Origin: Carallia brachiata
Lineage: Eukaryota; Streptophyta; Magnoliopsida; Malpighiales; Rhizophoraceae
Direction: 5' to 3'
DNA: 64,000 nucleotides
NCBI GenBank assembly: GCA_021464245.1
Contig: JADCRB010000040.1
Coordinates: forward strand, 5,114,273-5,178,272
Positions 23,463 through 35,900 of this stretch are shown here, piece by piece. The stretch's first letter is position 1. Each line of letters starts with the position of its first letter. Position numbers and translations under genes: made by a program. A model generated the notes under the pieces. That model was not told the DNA's origin, did not search any database, and worked only from the letters and a program-made list of their open reading frames with translations.

Positions 23463-25990
23463 ATGACGGGGCTAGTGATGGTGACGAGGGGAGGCGGATG
23501 TGGGGGCGGTGGCGGCGGCGGAGGAGGAAGGGGGACGAAAGGGACGAAAGGAGCGAAGAGGAGCAGAACCAGCTGTCAATGGTGGCGATGCTGTTGGCGG
23601 CCATAAGGAAATCCTTGGTGTCTTGCAGAATTGAGGAGCGAGAAGATGTTATCACCGCCGTCCATCACATGGACATTGGTTGGCCCACAAACGTTCAGCA
23701 CCTAACCCATGTAACGTTCGATCGCTTCAATGGCTTTCTCGGCCTCCCCGTTGAGTTTGAAGTCGAGATCCCTTGTCGAGTCCCCAGTGCTAGGTATTTA
23801 CATTTCCTCCATTTCTTTTTTTTTTTTTTTTCTTCTTGTTTTTTCGCTTCTTTTTGTTTTTTTTTTTTTGGTTTTTTCTTGAAAGATTGAATTTTTACGG
23901 ACCAATAAACACGTCTGGGTTTTGGGTTTCTTAAAAGATTGAATTTTTATGAGATTTGAATTGGTATTAGTTTATAATTATAAAACAGTTAAGCGTAAAT
24001 CTATACAAGGGTGATTAGATCTGAGAGGGGTTTAGGAGTAAAATACATCTAGTTTTTTTTATCATCTGTACTTTACGAATATAAGTTTGCTTGAAGATGG
24101 TAAAAGGGTGTTTGACTTTACTAGTTTGTCTTTGTGTCCGAGTGTGTGAGAAAGAGAAAGTGAAAGTGAAAGTGAATTATGAGCTGAGATGAGATTGCTT
24201 TCCATGGGGCCAATTTTCCTTCTATTTCATGTGCTATGGTGTTTGAAGATGACTAATTAGTTCCTCATCTCAGCTGCTGAGTGCTGAGAGAATAGAAATT
24301 ATGCCCCAAATCTGTATATTAATTAAAGTAATGATTTTTTTCTATGGTTTTTTCTCGTGCCTACGTGGCTTACCATGTTTGGGATTTAATTAAAGCTTGT
24401 TGAGCCTAAAATTGAAGCTTCAATTGATTTTCTTCGCCTGCTCCTCCTTCCTTAGTAGCTAAAATTATTGGTCATCATTAATGCTTGCGTTAATGTATTT
24501 TGTGCTCTCAGTCAACTGTTCAATTTCTTGAACTTTTTCCCCCATAACAACTTTTCTTTTCAACTTCACTTGTGCAATTTAGTGAATTGCTTGTTCAAAT
24601 CTTGATTTTTTTGGGCGTTATGTTGGTTTTACTGATGACTTTACCTCTCAATTTTGTAGTGCTAGTGTGTTTGGGGTCTCAGCAGAATCCATGCAATGCT
24701 CATTTGATTCAAGAGGCAACAGTGTCCCTACAATTCTCTTGCTTATGCAGGAGAGGCTATACTCGCAAGGGGGTCTAAAGGTGATATTTATTCTTCTTTT
24801 TTTTAATGTTCAATACCATCCAATTCAAAATTAGTATTTTCAATCTGGATCGACTTGCCTTGACACTTTTCATTGCCTGACTTTATAGGCTGAAGGAATT
24901 TTCCGCATAAACCCAGAAAATGGCCAGGAGGAGCATGTTAGGGGCCAGCTGAACAGGGGCATTGTGCCAGATGATATTGATGTCCATTGTTTGGCAGGCC
25001 TTATTAAAGCCTGGTTTAGAGAGCTTCCTTCTGGTGTACTGGATGGGCTTTCCTCTGAAGAAGTTCTCCAATGCAACACAGAAGAAGAATCTGTTGAGCT
25101 TGTGAAGAAGCTAAAGCCAACCGAAGTGGCATTGCTCAATTGGGCTGTTGATCTCATGGCTGATGTTGTTGAAGAAGAAGATTTTAATAAAATGAATGCT
25201 AGAAACATTGCAATGGTCTTTGCGCCAAACATGACCCAGGTAATTGTCCTCATTTGGTGACCTTATGCGATGAATCAAGCTTTTCCTTCAACAGTGAGAC
25301 ATAGCTTTTGAAAGCAAAAAAAATAAATGCAGTGAGTGCTTTTATTGTACCAGGACTTTTGTTAGCGTCATGCCTTTTGTCTTTGTTAAAACTGAGTGGT
25401 TCTCTATGCCCTTAAACAGATGTCTGATCCATTAACAGCACTGATGCATGCTGTACAAGTAATGAACTTGCTTAAAACGTTAATCATGAAAACACTGAGA
25501 GAACGTGAAGAGACTGCAAGTGGAGGATACTCGCCCATGTCATCTGGTTCATCTGGCGACCAATCTGAAGAGTTTGACGGCCAGCATGATATGGATACCA
25601 GCTACGAATTGAGACAGTCGCCCTCAGACTACGATGAACATGCCAATTGTAGCCTTGGAAATGAAGATGATGATGAAGTGGAGTCATTAAGCGAGATTGA
25701 AGAATGCTTCTTGAGACATTTGGATGAAAACAAAAAACACCATTACTTTCATAGAGCAGCAAGCATGCGATCTACCAAGGGAGGGTGCGAGTCCCAAAAG
25801 TTGCTTTGGTTTCAAGATGGAGTCGGGTGTATCCTTCAATGATGGCAAGAACGAAAATTCCAGTGCCTCTACTAGTGATGGAGAAGACTCAAGGACAAGC
25901 TCGATGGCTGTAGGTCAAACGATGGATAGAAATCATTCAAAAGAACAGGAAATTGTTGATGTGCAGATGGTTGAACCCTTTGTTCACTGA
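23463..25990 (+). CDS. ROPGAP: ROP GTPase-activating protein (CRIB + RhoGAP), two apparent frameshifts
   Basis: Exons 23463..23793, 24660..24780, 24889..25239 and 25420..25990, about 457 residues when two one-base length errors are allowed for. The start MTGLVMVT plus Gly run is the conserved ROPGAP N-terminus. The CRIB motif (IGWPTNVQHLTHV) is near residues 72-95. The RhoGAP domain has its arginine finger in EGIFRINPEN (Arg157), then LIKAWFRELP and MNARNIAMVFAPN. The tail is acidic and Ser-rich. The protein switches off plant ROP GTPases at the plasma membrane and cytosol. As written the frame breaks twice: the G5 run at 23530-23534 is one short and the A6 run at 25732-25737 is one long. Both breaks lie in base runs. 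The frame starting at 23450 reads into the correct downstream frame, but its own N-terminus is not conserved. Confidence 0.9.
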
Positions 25991-27530
25991 TTTTGGTTTG
26001 CTCTCCTGTTGTTGCTTCTGTAAATTAACCCTGTATTAATTGCGTGGGGATTCGTTTGAGTGGCCTTAAACAGTGTTAGATTGTCCTAGATTGTTGGAGT
26101 CGTTGTTCAGCTGTGGGCTGAACTCATGCTTATTCTGTATTGTGGATTTCTAACTGCAAGCTGTTTCAGAGGAATGGATGGAGTTCCTGAGAGTCTTCAT
26201 TGTGTCTGTGCTCTTACAGATCTTCAATCTGGTTTTTCGTTTGGAATTAGCGATGGGATGTTGCTTAATTTTCTTAGTACTTATTTCTGGTCCACATTCA
26301 TATTGTTCAATTTTGCAAGTAATTGAATCGTGTTAAAGGTTCGCCATGAATTTCAATAATTCGAAAGTTCCAAAATAGTAGCTCAGAATTTCACCAATCT
26401 TTACTTCAAAAATCTTCTTGTGTGACAATGGAATAAATGAGGGAATTTACCTAGTTTGCTCGCTTTGTTGATTGAATTCCGTCATTCACTAGCAAGACTG
26501 AAACACCAATGAGGCTTGCATTTTCAGGGAGAAATAAAATTGTATGCATAAAAAATTAAGAACACTGCTACATAACAATGCTTATTAGGGCACAAGATTT
26601 TTTTTTTTTTGTAAATTTTTATTTCATTTATTTGTGGCAGTAAGGGTCATTAATTGATCCGTTTGTCTCGATAAATGTTGTTACTGTATTTTCTATAAGT
26701 TAATTAGCATCACAAGCTTTTCTGTGTTAAGATTGTTTGAAAGTACTGCCATCTTGGACCCTTTTCTCGTTTACAAACAGTAACAACAAAAAGATTCTCA
26801 ACAACTATCTCTGTCGATTTGAGGTAATCAAGTACTAATTTCCATTACTTGCCGCCATGCTTCTAAGCCTCCGCCGGTTGAAGATATTGATCCTGAATTT
26901 ATTCCACCGGCCTTTTTTTTTTTTTTAATAAAAAATAAAAAGATAAAGGTTATACTCATAATTTTATTAAAAAAAATTGTGCTGGTCTCCGGTCAAAATG
27001 TGTTGAAAGTTCACATTAAATTGGTAAAAAAATAAATTCTATAAGCACTAGCATTTCCAGGAGGTAGGCATACATTTGGACCCACTGTTGAGGAGAACTC
27101 TATGCTGTAGTACGAACACGAACGAAATCCTGGCCACAAAGAGCACTAGGATATTTTCTTCCCTTATCTTCTTCGCGATCTGTCAGATTCTATGTCAATC
27201 TAAATAAACTCTTGGGCTTTGGCCATGGCCCTTCAAGGAAAATATGTGAGAGGGAGACAAAATCACCATCACAAAGTGAGTTTCTTGACAATTGAATCAG
27301 TTGCTGCCAGAATAAAGAGAACTACAGCGACCATAGCTAACGGGATGTTCTTGTGTAAAAATTTAACGGAGATCATGTGGCTTGGAAGATTTGTACAATT
27401 GTAATCTCCATCAAACAAACAAAATTAAGCAAAGAAAAACCCCACCAAAAAAAAAAAGGACCCAAAAAACAAGTAAGCATAAAAATCTCGGAACTCACGG
27501 CTACAAAGAAAAAAAGTTACTCTAACATCC
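25991..27530. other. Intergenic region after ROPGAP
   Basis: The first few hundred bases are probably the ROPGAP 3' UTR. Beyond that there are T runs and AT-rich text with no conserved frame. Confidence 0.5.
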
Positions 27531-27974
27531 CTAGGAAGCCAAGCAAGTCTCCCAAAAAAGCTTGTTCTTTTCCATCTCAGTCATCGATTCGTTGGTTGCA
27601 TCGAAAGAAACACACGATTTTTGATTCATACCTTGAAACCCATCAGACGCCAGTTCTTGCTGATCCTGTTTGTCATCATCATCATCAACAACAACAACAA
27701 CATTAACGTTAGATTCTTCAACTTTTTCATGGCTATTATAATTGAACTCAGTAACACACGACCGGTCTGACACGTCGCAGCTTGATGATTCTGCATCATC
27801 ATTATCATCGTAATCATCATCATCATCTGCGAGATCTGTAATGGATGATGCGTTGGGATCAAGATCGAACTCCGAATCACCGGTGGCTTCCACAGCAAAG
27901 AAAGAGGACGCATCGAAGAAACTGAAGTTTGTATTATCCGTTCGCTTCGCATGGAAAAAGTATGAATTTTCCAT
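27531..27974 (-). CDS. Small acidic plant protein, function unknown
   Basis: Single-exon frame of 147 residues starting MENSYFFHAKR. It is Asp/Glu/Ser-rich, with two acidic runs encoded by long (GAT)n-like tracts around residues 50-60 and 95-100. The end, MTEMEKNKLFWETCLAS, is non-repetitive and looks conserved. No signal peptide, membrane segment or catalytic motif is visible. A TATA-like run lies about 40-50 bases upstream of the start, near 28012-28024. It resembles uncharacterised plant-specific acidic proteins with a KNxLFWExCLAS-type end, but I cannot give a function. The acidic stretches may reflect expansion of GAT/CAT trinucleotides. Confidence 0.6.
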   Translation of the reverse strand: MENSYFFHAKRTDNTNFSFFDASSFFAVEATGDSEFDLDPNASSITDLADDDDDYDDNDDAESSSCDVSDRSCVTEFNYNSHEKVEESNVNVVVVVDDDDDKQDQQELASDGFQGMNQKSCVSFDATNESMTEMEKNKLFWETCLAS

Positions 27975-28011
27975 GATAGGCTAGGCTGTAACCTCTTTTT
28001 TTTCTTTTCCC

Positions 28012-28024
28012 AATATATATATTT
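28012..28024 (-). promoter_or_regulatory. TATA-like element of the acidic-protein gene
   Basis: The coding strand reads TAAATATATATATTGG about 40-50 bases ahead of the ATG at 27974. The position is plausible for a core promoter only if the 5' leader is very short. Confidence 0.35.
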
Positions 28025-28029
28025 AGGCA

Positions 28030-29011
28030 GACTTGCCGCTACACATTACATGGAGTCATGGATGGACATTGGGATGCATATTCTCCTCAATCACCCCATT
28101 ATAAATGGGTTTAAGTACAAAGTCTTGTTTGGCACCTTGAATCTTGGAACAGTGAAGGTCTTTTTCTTTTTGGGTCGGCCTCATTCAAAAGTTTGAATTG
28201 ATATATATATATATATATAAAGAGTGGAAAAAAGACATGCTGCATGCTTAAAAGCATTAAAAATGCACAACCCATGTGCCTGGCTTTCTAGAAGAAATAC
28301 AAGGCATTCTATGGCTAGGAATTAAAAAATTAAAAAAATTTAGAGGGCTACCCATAAGAGGTATAAAGAATTTTAAGGTGGTATTTATTATTTTAAATTA
28401 AAAACATAAAAAATAAATAAATTATTAAATATTATTAAATAAATTTATATATTATTATTGTGATATTATTTATATATAATTATGTGGTCGTTATCATAGA
28501 ATTAATAGATTGATAAGTATATGTAATAAAATAACATTTTTATTGGAAAGAGGGGGAGGGGAACACTTGTGGGCTTTATTGTTGTAGGCTTCTAGAAGGA
28601 AAATAACTCCACTGGAAGTAAAGTCCATGCGTCACGGCCCCACCATCTTTTCTCTTTTATTGGGCAATCCTTCAAACTCTCTGAAATCGTTGCGTAAGCG
28701 GACTCGGAAGTCCATTAATTTGTATACGTTTTTTATGGTTATCCCTATTTAGAATTAATGGAATTTAAAATGAAAAATTTCTTGTTCAAATCATAGAGAT
28801 TGAGAAGTTTTCTTATTTGGGTCAAAATTTCTTCGACAAGAATGTTTTGTCAAAAGTGAAAATCTACCTCCTTTGTGGTTATCAATTCCTTTAAAAGTGA
28901 GGGAATTCAATTCCTTCTACAATGGTTTAAATGTCCTTTCTTCCCAACTAAACAAAGCGGGCGAGTTCCTCAATTCTAGAGAATTTTCTAACTCCCTCGT
29001 ATTACCCAAAA
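28030..29011. other. Gene-free AT-rich DNA
   Basis: No conserved frame on either strand. Contains the (AT)n run and low-complexity repeat text near 28320-28540. Confidence 0.5.
28200..28219. repeat. (AT)n microsatellite
   Basis: About ten AT dinucleotides in a row. It lies in gene-free DNA upstream of the acidic-protein gene. Confidence 0.8.
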
Positions 29012-30085
29012 TGTAAATGCCACATGTTTTTTTCACTGAAATAATATCCTTGTATTAATATTTGAAAGAAATATACAGAAGACCGACACAAAATAGTCGT
29101 AAAAATCTTGAAGTAGGAAAAGATAACGGCACACATGACTTAAATATTATATAGTTAAACAGACTATTAACAAATGGGATATAAAACTCAAAATAAACTA
29201 CCGAACTAAGATTATACTTAACTAATTTCGAAGTATTAACTAGAGATAATCTAACTAGAGAAAGTTACATAAAGTAGCACGTTCTACGGACCATCTTTAG
29301 AAATCATCCGGATATTCTTGAGGATATTCTTGACAACGATTTCCAAAACAACCAGAAAACGTACACTAAAAAATACAAGAGCAGTACAAATCACTCAACT
29401 CAAAAATTCACAACAAAAACACATCCAAACATATCCGATAGCGGCTACTGGCGGCGATGGCGGCGGCCAAAAAGCAGAAAAGCGACCGTCAACAGAAACC
29501 TCAACGGTGGTGACAATTGCGCTGGCAGAATTAGCAGCACCGAGGAGGGCGCCAGCTGCGTCAGCACAAACTACAGCACCTGGGTCTTTGACTGTTGCTT
29601 TGGTGGCTAGTACAACGGCTTTGGCAGCGCAACTAAGATCAAGAGCTGACAAACTGGGGCCGGTATGGCGGCTGTGGCTGCGGATGGAGATGGTGGCAGC
29701 ACTGCCGCAGCTGGGTACTACAAAAGTTGTAGAAGAATGCCGGAAAATGCAGATCCGAAGTATGGAAGGCTGTAGGTGACATTATTAAAACCCGATCTAA
29801 CATAATCCGAGACAAAAAGCCTCATAAATGATCTTTGGGGATCTGTTGAAGAGGGAGCAACGAGGATAGATCAGAGGAAGCACTGGAAACAAAAGGATGT
29901 AAGAGGAAATCGGAGAAAAAGGGCTAGAAAGGAACTTGGAGTGAATAGAAAGTGGTTGGCCGGTGAAAGTGACGGTCACCATTGCTAGCAAGCTAAGTTT
30001 GTGCACCAAAGTTTGAGAGAGTTTTAGAAAGAGAAGAACATTAGAGAGAGAATTTTAATATAGCACTACAATTTGTAAATGCCAC
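29012..30085 (-). mobile_element. 1.05-kb non-autonomous retroposon, copy 1
   Basis: The 12-base repeat TGTAAATGCCAC flanks the insert at 29012-29023 and 30074-30085. The minus strand ends in a short A7 next to the left copy, so the element is oriented right to left. Its middle is GC-rich and Ala/Thr/Val-coding in several frames (85 codons minus, 153 codons plus), but no known protein is recognised. The body aligns with the element at 52.6-53.7 kb. Shared phrases include GGAAATCGTTG, TTCGAAATTA and GTGTCGGTCT. There is no reverse transcriptase, so it must depend on a partner. Confidence 0.7.
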
Positions 30086-32976
30086 GTATAAATTTCCTGT
30101 TTCAGAAAACTATTATTCAACGTTGGTGACTGGAGAGTTTGTTCCGAATAGAAACCTTAATTTACTCAACCATAAAGACAACGGTAAAGAAAACTGTTGT
30201 GTGAGATTTCTTAAGTTAATAAAATTAAGGGCATAGAAAACTTCACAATATTTTCCTCGTGTTTTACGTGTGGAAGATAGTCCAAAACATCTTATCGGCA
30301 AAAGCAAAATGTTGGCTCCCAAATCAGATAAATGAGGATTAAAAAAAAAAAACAGAGAGTCAAGTTCATTGGGCAAATGCCCAATATGCCAATAAAATAA
30401 ACATCAAGAGTTTCAATTCTCAATATTTTAATTTTTTTTTTAAAATTAATTGGTCTAAATTTATAATATCTTAAAAAAAAAAAAAAAAGAAAGAGAAAAA
30501 GTCATTTGTCGGCTTAACCCACAAAGTGGTAAATCAAAATCTACAAGTTTGACATTAAGCCAGTACACCCTACCCTTTCCTTAAGGACAGACGGTGACAG
30601 GTGTGGAAAATTCGTTGGTCGTCATCATTAAAAGTTTGCTTGTTTCTTCGATGCATTTCTTATCATCACACCCTTTTCCATAAGCATTACTTGCACAAAT
30701 TGCTCACTCATATTATCCACTAACCTAATGGCAGCACGCCATTAGATCAATAAAGTGCTTGTTTTGACACCGGTGCTCAATCCTGATCCCCAACATTGAA
30801 AGATGCACCCCGACCTCGTAAATATTGCATGCCTTGCCACTATCGTTTCTGGTTAGAGAGCAGAGTCTACCGTAGATATTGATATCTCAGACTAAAGAAT
30901 ATCTTTCACTTCTAATCAATGATTTCAAAGAGGGCGGTCCCGTCCCGGTCATGATACAGCGGCGGCCCTCTGCCGAACGAGCAAACGGTCAAACAAAAAC
31001 CATCTTAATGAAAGACCGTGAAGGCAGGGCCGTAGAAAAAAACCCACAACTCCTTGAAATTATCCTGCACTTGGGAGGACAAGTAAAACAGAAATAAATA
31101 TAGTAATAGTTTGAAATTGACAAAAATTGTATAAGAACAGAAATTGACTTTCGGGATTCAAAGAGACTCGGTGCCACACTGATTTTCCCCAAGCTTGGAC
31201 AATGCTAAATATATATCTCGAATAGTTTATGCGTTTAGGTAAAGAAATATTTTTGAAGTTTTGTCTATTAAAATCTAATCATTTTTGGTTCCAATCAACA
31301 GCAATCAAAAAATTTAACAAGGAAAACACATGCTTTAACTGATACATGAAATCATCAAGCATTCAATTCATCATTGATGCTTTGAGCAAGGTAGGTATCA
31401 AATCCGTTCTTAGTTATGCAATGTGTTGGCATCGTGCTAATCATACATTTTCCTGGGTTCTCAGTGGACGGGGTTCTGAAATGTTGCAAGTTTTAACTCA
31501 ATGTATCAAACGAAGACCCCTTCTCGTATGACAAGAAGGGATTTTATATGCATCTCAAAAGGTCAAATTTGATCTGAGAAAAAGTTTCAACAGCCAAAGC
31601 TTGTAGATCGTTCAGTTTCGAAATTCTTCAGAAATTTGCAAACTCTCTTGTGCTGAGTGGGCCTAGGTTATGGGCAAAATAACCGGAAGAATTAATATTC
31701 ACTGAATATGCAAGTTACTCCTAACTCTGATGGACAAAAGCTTCTCAATGAAAGCTTTGCCAAACACTGCGATTGTCCTTCCCAGCAAATAGAAACACCC
31801 CTTGTAATTACAGGGGTACTGACTCACATCTACACAGGTAGCACATTAGTTTACAACTGGAAATAACTTCTATTGACTTACAGTGGTAGGAAGTACAGAC
31901 AGATGATGGATGATTTAATAGGTTACCAATCGTCAGTGTGTAACTGTGTGTTCACATCAGAGATGGCATCGATTTGTAGCTTAAATTAGTTCATGCAGTG
32001 AGTACATCTAATCAAATATAATGAAGAAGTGCTCATGTTATTTGGGTAGGTGAGAAAATCCTTCCTTCCAAAGATCAAAAAATGCTCATCAAATTGCATG
32101 AATAGAAGACAATTGAGACTTTGAAGGCAATGGCAACATACCTTTTCTCATCCACAATTTCATTTCAGCAAAGAAGTTTCTGTCCATTCTGTACATAAGC
32201 TCAACAGACCTGATATCCTTACAAAGAAGCTTTGCAACTTTCCCAGATCTGCTTACCTATTTAATGAAACTGATAACCACACAGACAACAAAGATGACAA
32301 TAAATACTTACATGCCTACAACGCTTAAAAACAACAGATATCTCAGTCGAATGAAATGAACAACCACTGAGTTCTTGCTCCAACATATGGGAATGACTAG
32401 CTGAAAGAGAAGATCAGCATGAAAAGCTTAAACGGAGCATTTGAAATACTTGTAATGAGAAACAATAGGGAAAAATAATTATAAATGTAGCATGACATGT
32501 GATTACTATTGGGAGATGGATACATATCTGCAATATAAGAAACATTGACAGGCATTCCATACTTTCGATTATTGCACAAGGGCAGGTAATGGACATCAGA
32601 ATGCTTGCAGTGGCTATTCAATGTTTTACAATTGTTGCCATACATGAGCAAGACGTGCAATAGCATTAGGGAATGACAAAATTAAGGATCATTTTGTGAA
32701 GGCACAGGTTATTGAGGAAAAATCAATAAATCAATAATTAATGTCCGAAGAATTTCCATGGTACACATTACAAATTGTATCGGCGCATGATGCACTACGA
32801 GTTACAAATTGTGGGATTTACATCCCATGAGCCAATTGTACGGATGAAGTGATGATCAAAATCACATATCATCAATCCATCCAAAATGCTGATACTGTAG
32901 TCACTCCCATTTATCCAAGTAGCATGCAACCACATATCGTACAGATTCCTGCTTGCTTCCATGACTCACCTTCTGA
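30086..32976. other. Intergenic region downstream of the Bruno-like gene
   Basis: The part nearest 32976 is the likely 3' UTR of the Bruno-like gene. Apart from the 54-codon coding-like stretch at 32089-32253 no gene is visible. Poly(A) runs at 30340 and 30473-30488 are further possible retroposon scars. Confidence 0.45.
32089..32253 (-). other. Coding-like exon of unknown origin
   Basis: 54 sense codons on the minus strand, from SRSGKVAKLLCKDIRSVELM through RMDRNFFAEMKLWMRKG to SSIHAI and TGA. The composition is protein-like. A possible acceptor (AAATAG or AAGCAG) sits at its 5' side. It lies 0.7 kb past the Bruno-like stop on the same strand. It could be a terminal exon of an unrecognised gene or a relic. 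I cannot name a family. Confidence 0.35.
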
Positions 32977-35900
32977 TCAATAAGGTTTACTTTGTTTGTT
33001 ATCTCTTTTAAGCTGAACCTTCAATTTCTTACCACCTAATTGGCATCCATTCATCCTACTAATTGCAGCCTGAGCTGCCGTTGGATTGTCATAACTAACA
33101 AAACCTGCAAATAATGGCATGTTATAAATAAAACCAAAACAAGTTTTAGATGCAAATGCAGCAAGTTGAAGCTGTGCATACCAAAACATTTGCTGACACC
33201 AGTTGACTTATCAACAAAGACTTTGGTGCTCAAGACCTTACCAAATGCTTGAAAAGCATTGGCAAGCTCTTGATCACCAAATTCTGGAGGTATGTGATAT
33301 ATAAAAAGATTAGCACCCGGCGGACCTAAGATGAAAAAATAGTCAGCAGGAAAGCATCACCCAGGACATTAAAGAAAATTTAAGAGAATTTGGAATGCAA
33401 ATTAGAAGAAACCTTCAACTTGACCCCCAGGACTTGTACTGGTGCCTGATGGTGATGTGGAATTACCACTTGCAACAGCAGGGGTCACTGAACTAGGTGA
33501 ACCACTCATGGGCTGGCTACTCATCATTCCTCCTCCAGGATATGCCATGGAATACTGAAGACCTGGCACTGCAGGATAAGCAGAGCCCACATAGCCTCCT
33601 GAATGCATTGCATAGTTTCGAGGAGCCATACTGGGACCAAGGTCAGGCCTTATTGCACCACGCAATGTAGTTCCTTGACTTAATGGAGGTATTACACCAT
33701 GAAAAGTACTTTGATGAAAAGCGTGTTGATTCTGCATAGGTGGCAATCGGTACGGCATAAGGCCATAAGTTCCTGGAGCCTGCAAGTACAGTATTATGAA
33801 TAACAGAATATTCCACTCCGATGAAAAATAATTAATTAATAAAATTTGATAGGAGTATATAAAATGGAAAATCAGGATAGGAATGAAAGAATTGCAACAA
33901 ATGTTTCTGCAAAGTTACAAGGTGTCCCAAAAGCCAAAATTCATTCCTTACAGGTGGTAGTTTAACAACTGACCTGGTATCCATAACCATTGTAAGCATA
34001 TCCCATGGGCAAGGCACCAAATAATGAAGGATGTTGTGAATCATTATTTGAAAGATTAGATGCCTGAGATTGGCTTTCTGAGCCCTTCGGGCCTGCCTTT
34101 CCTTTTCGGTATCCGCCCATTTGACCACCAAAGGAACACTTGAACCCTAATACAGTCAAACATAACAGTCCGACTTCAAATTGTTGCAGTCAATTCGCCA
34201 AAATAAATGCCTCTACTTCAGTTACATATTAATGATAACAATAAAGGAACTTGAAGTAACAACAATAAGGCAAGTGCTAGGAATCTCATTACTGCAGTTG
34301 ACACACGGGGATTTGAAAGAGTTTCTAATTATGGACCCACTACTTATTAGGAAGCTCCATTAGTTCATGCAGTTGGTGGAAAACTTACTGTTTGCTGCTC
34401 ATACACACAAAATGCTAAATATTGAATACAGTAAACAGATGTAGGATGCAACTGAATAATGCAATTATCCCACCTAACCATGGGTTATCTACATGAAAAA
34501 ACACGAACAATTCTCCAGAAAAGCAATCCCAAATACAGTGTCTGAATAAACCTATCTTTTTTAGCTAAAAACTTGTACTTAAACACAGACCTCCATTTTA
34601 TGTTTTCCATTGATTTCCTCCATAGCAGAAAGTGCTTGTTCTTTTGTCTCATATTTCAGAAAAGCGCAGCCTGCAGATTAATTAGATTAGTAAAGAGCAG
34701 AAAGAAAATCATTCACAAACAAGAACCAGAAAAGAAACCGTCTCATTAATAAGTACCTTTGCTTGTTTGCTGAGAACCTCTTAGGATCTGTAAGTCCTTT
34801 ATGGTTCCATATTTAGAGAACAATTCAGACACTTCAGTTTCAGAAACATTTTTCGGAAGCATACCAACGAAGAGTTTGTGTTCTGGATTGCAGAAACAGT
34901 AAAAAAAATTTAGAAAAACGAGGTGCATTACAAAAAGAGTGGGAATCCATGATTGTTTTTCATGAAAATCACACAAACCAACAACAGATAAGAAACTATT
35001 ATATAGCTATCTGAATGAAAACTTCTAAAACTCAGAAGAAAATATATTACACCTAGTCTTTCCAACTCGCCATCTGCATACTTCACTTGCAATGGGCTAG
35101 ATGCCTGAATTGAACAGAAAAAAGAGTGCATTTTCATTATAGATAACAAAAACACAAATGCATCAGAAAGTCAAATAGTGCAAGAACATTTTTCATAAAG
35201 TTAGCACAGATCCAGTGATTTAAAATTATGGGTCATTGGATAATCCAACTATCACCAGCTTTTTTCATGCGTGATTGGCATAAGAAACTATGCTAGGATC
35301 AACAGCGGGCAATTGGCACCTCACTTTAATAAATTCCAAAGTATTCCTATTACTTGTTGCAAAGATTTAAAGCTTTAAGAATAACTGAAATTTCCAAATC
35401 CAGATTAATTCTTTTTAGAGTAACACAAGGTGACTTCAGATAAATAACAACATAGCTACACATTCTCATCCAACGGCTTGACAGTTTACGGTTTTTTTAT
35501 TTTTTCATGAATTCACTCATCAAACGGGCTTATATCATTTTGTAACTAGTCTAAAGCTACCTAAGCGAAGCCACCAAGTTTTTTTTTCCTTCTTTTAAAC
35601 TGCACATGGTAATTAATTACCATTACAAAGTGTTGTTTAGAGTCTTACATGTCCAACAGAATTTACACAGCAAAGCAAAGGTTTAAATCCTACAACCTTT
35701 GACAAGAGTGTAGAAAACAACGATGTAATAATAAAAGAGAAAAAAGGAAGGAACAGGAACAAGAAACAGAGATCATATTTGCACTAACCCCAGGCAATGT
35801 TTTCTTATTATGACACGCATTGACTGCCTTGTCTGCTTCCTGCCTTGACGGACATATTACAAAACAACACCCTACCCCGAACAAAACCAAACAAAGCCAA

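Noticed and set aside
23450..23890. Frame MGKKNDGASDG... as the true ROPGAP N-terminus
   Set aside because: Its first 30 residues are Arg-rich and unlike the family. The overlapping frame gives the conserved MTGLVMVT and Gly run, so a one-base run-length error is the better explanation.
29318..29779. 153-codon plus-strand frame as a gene
   Set aside because: It is antisense to the retroposon's direction and lies within its target duplications.
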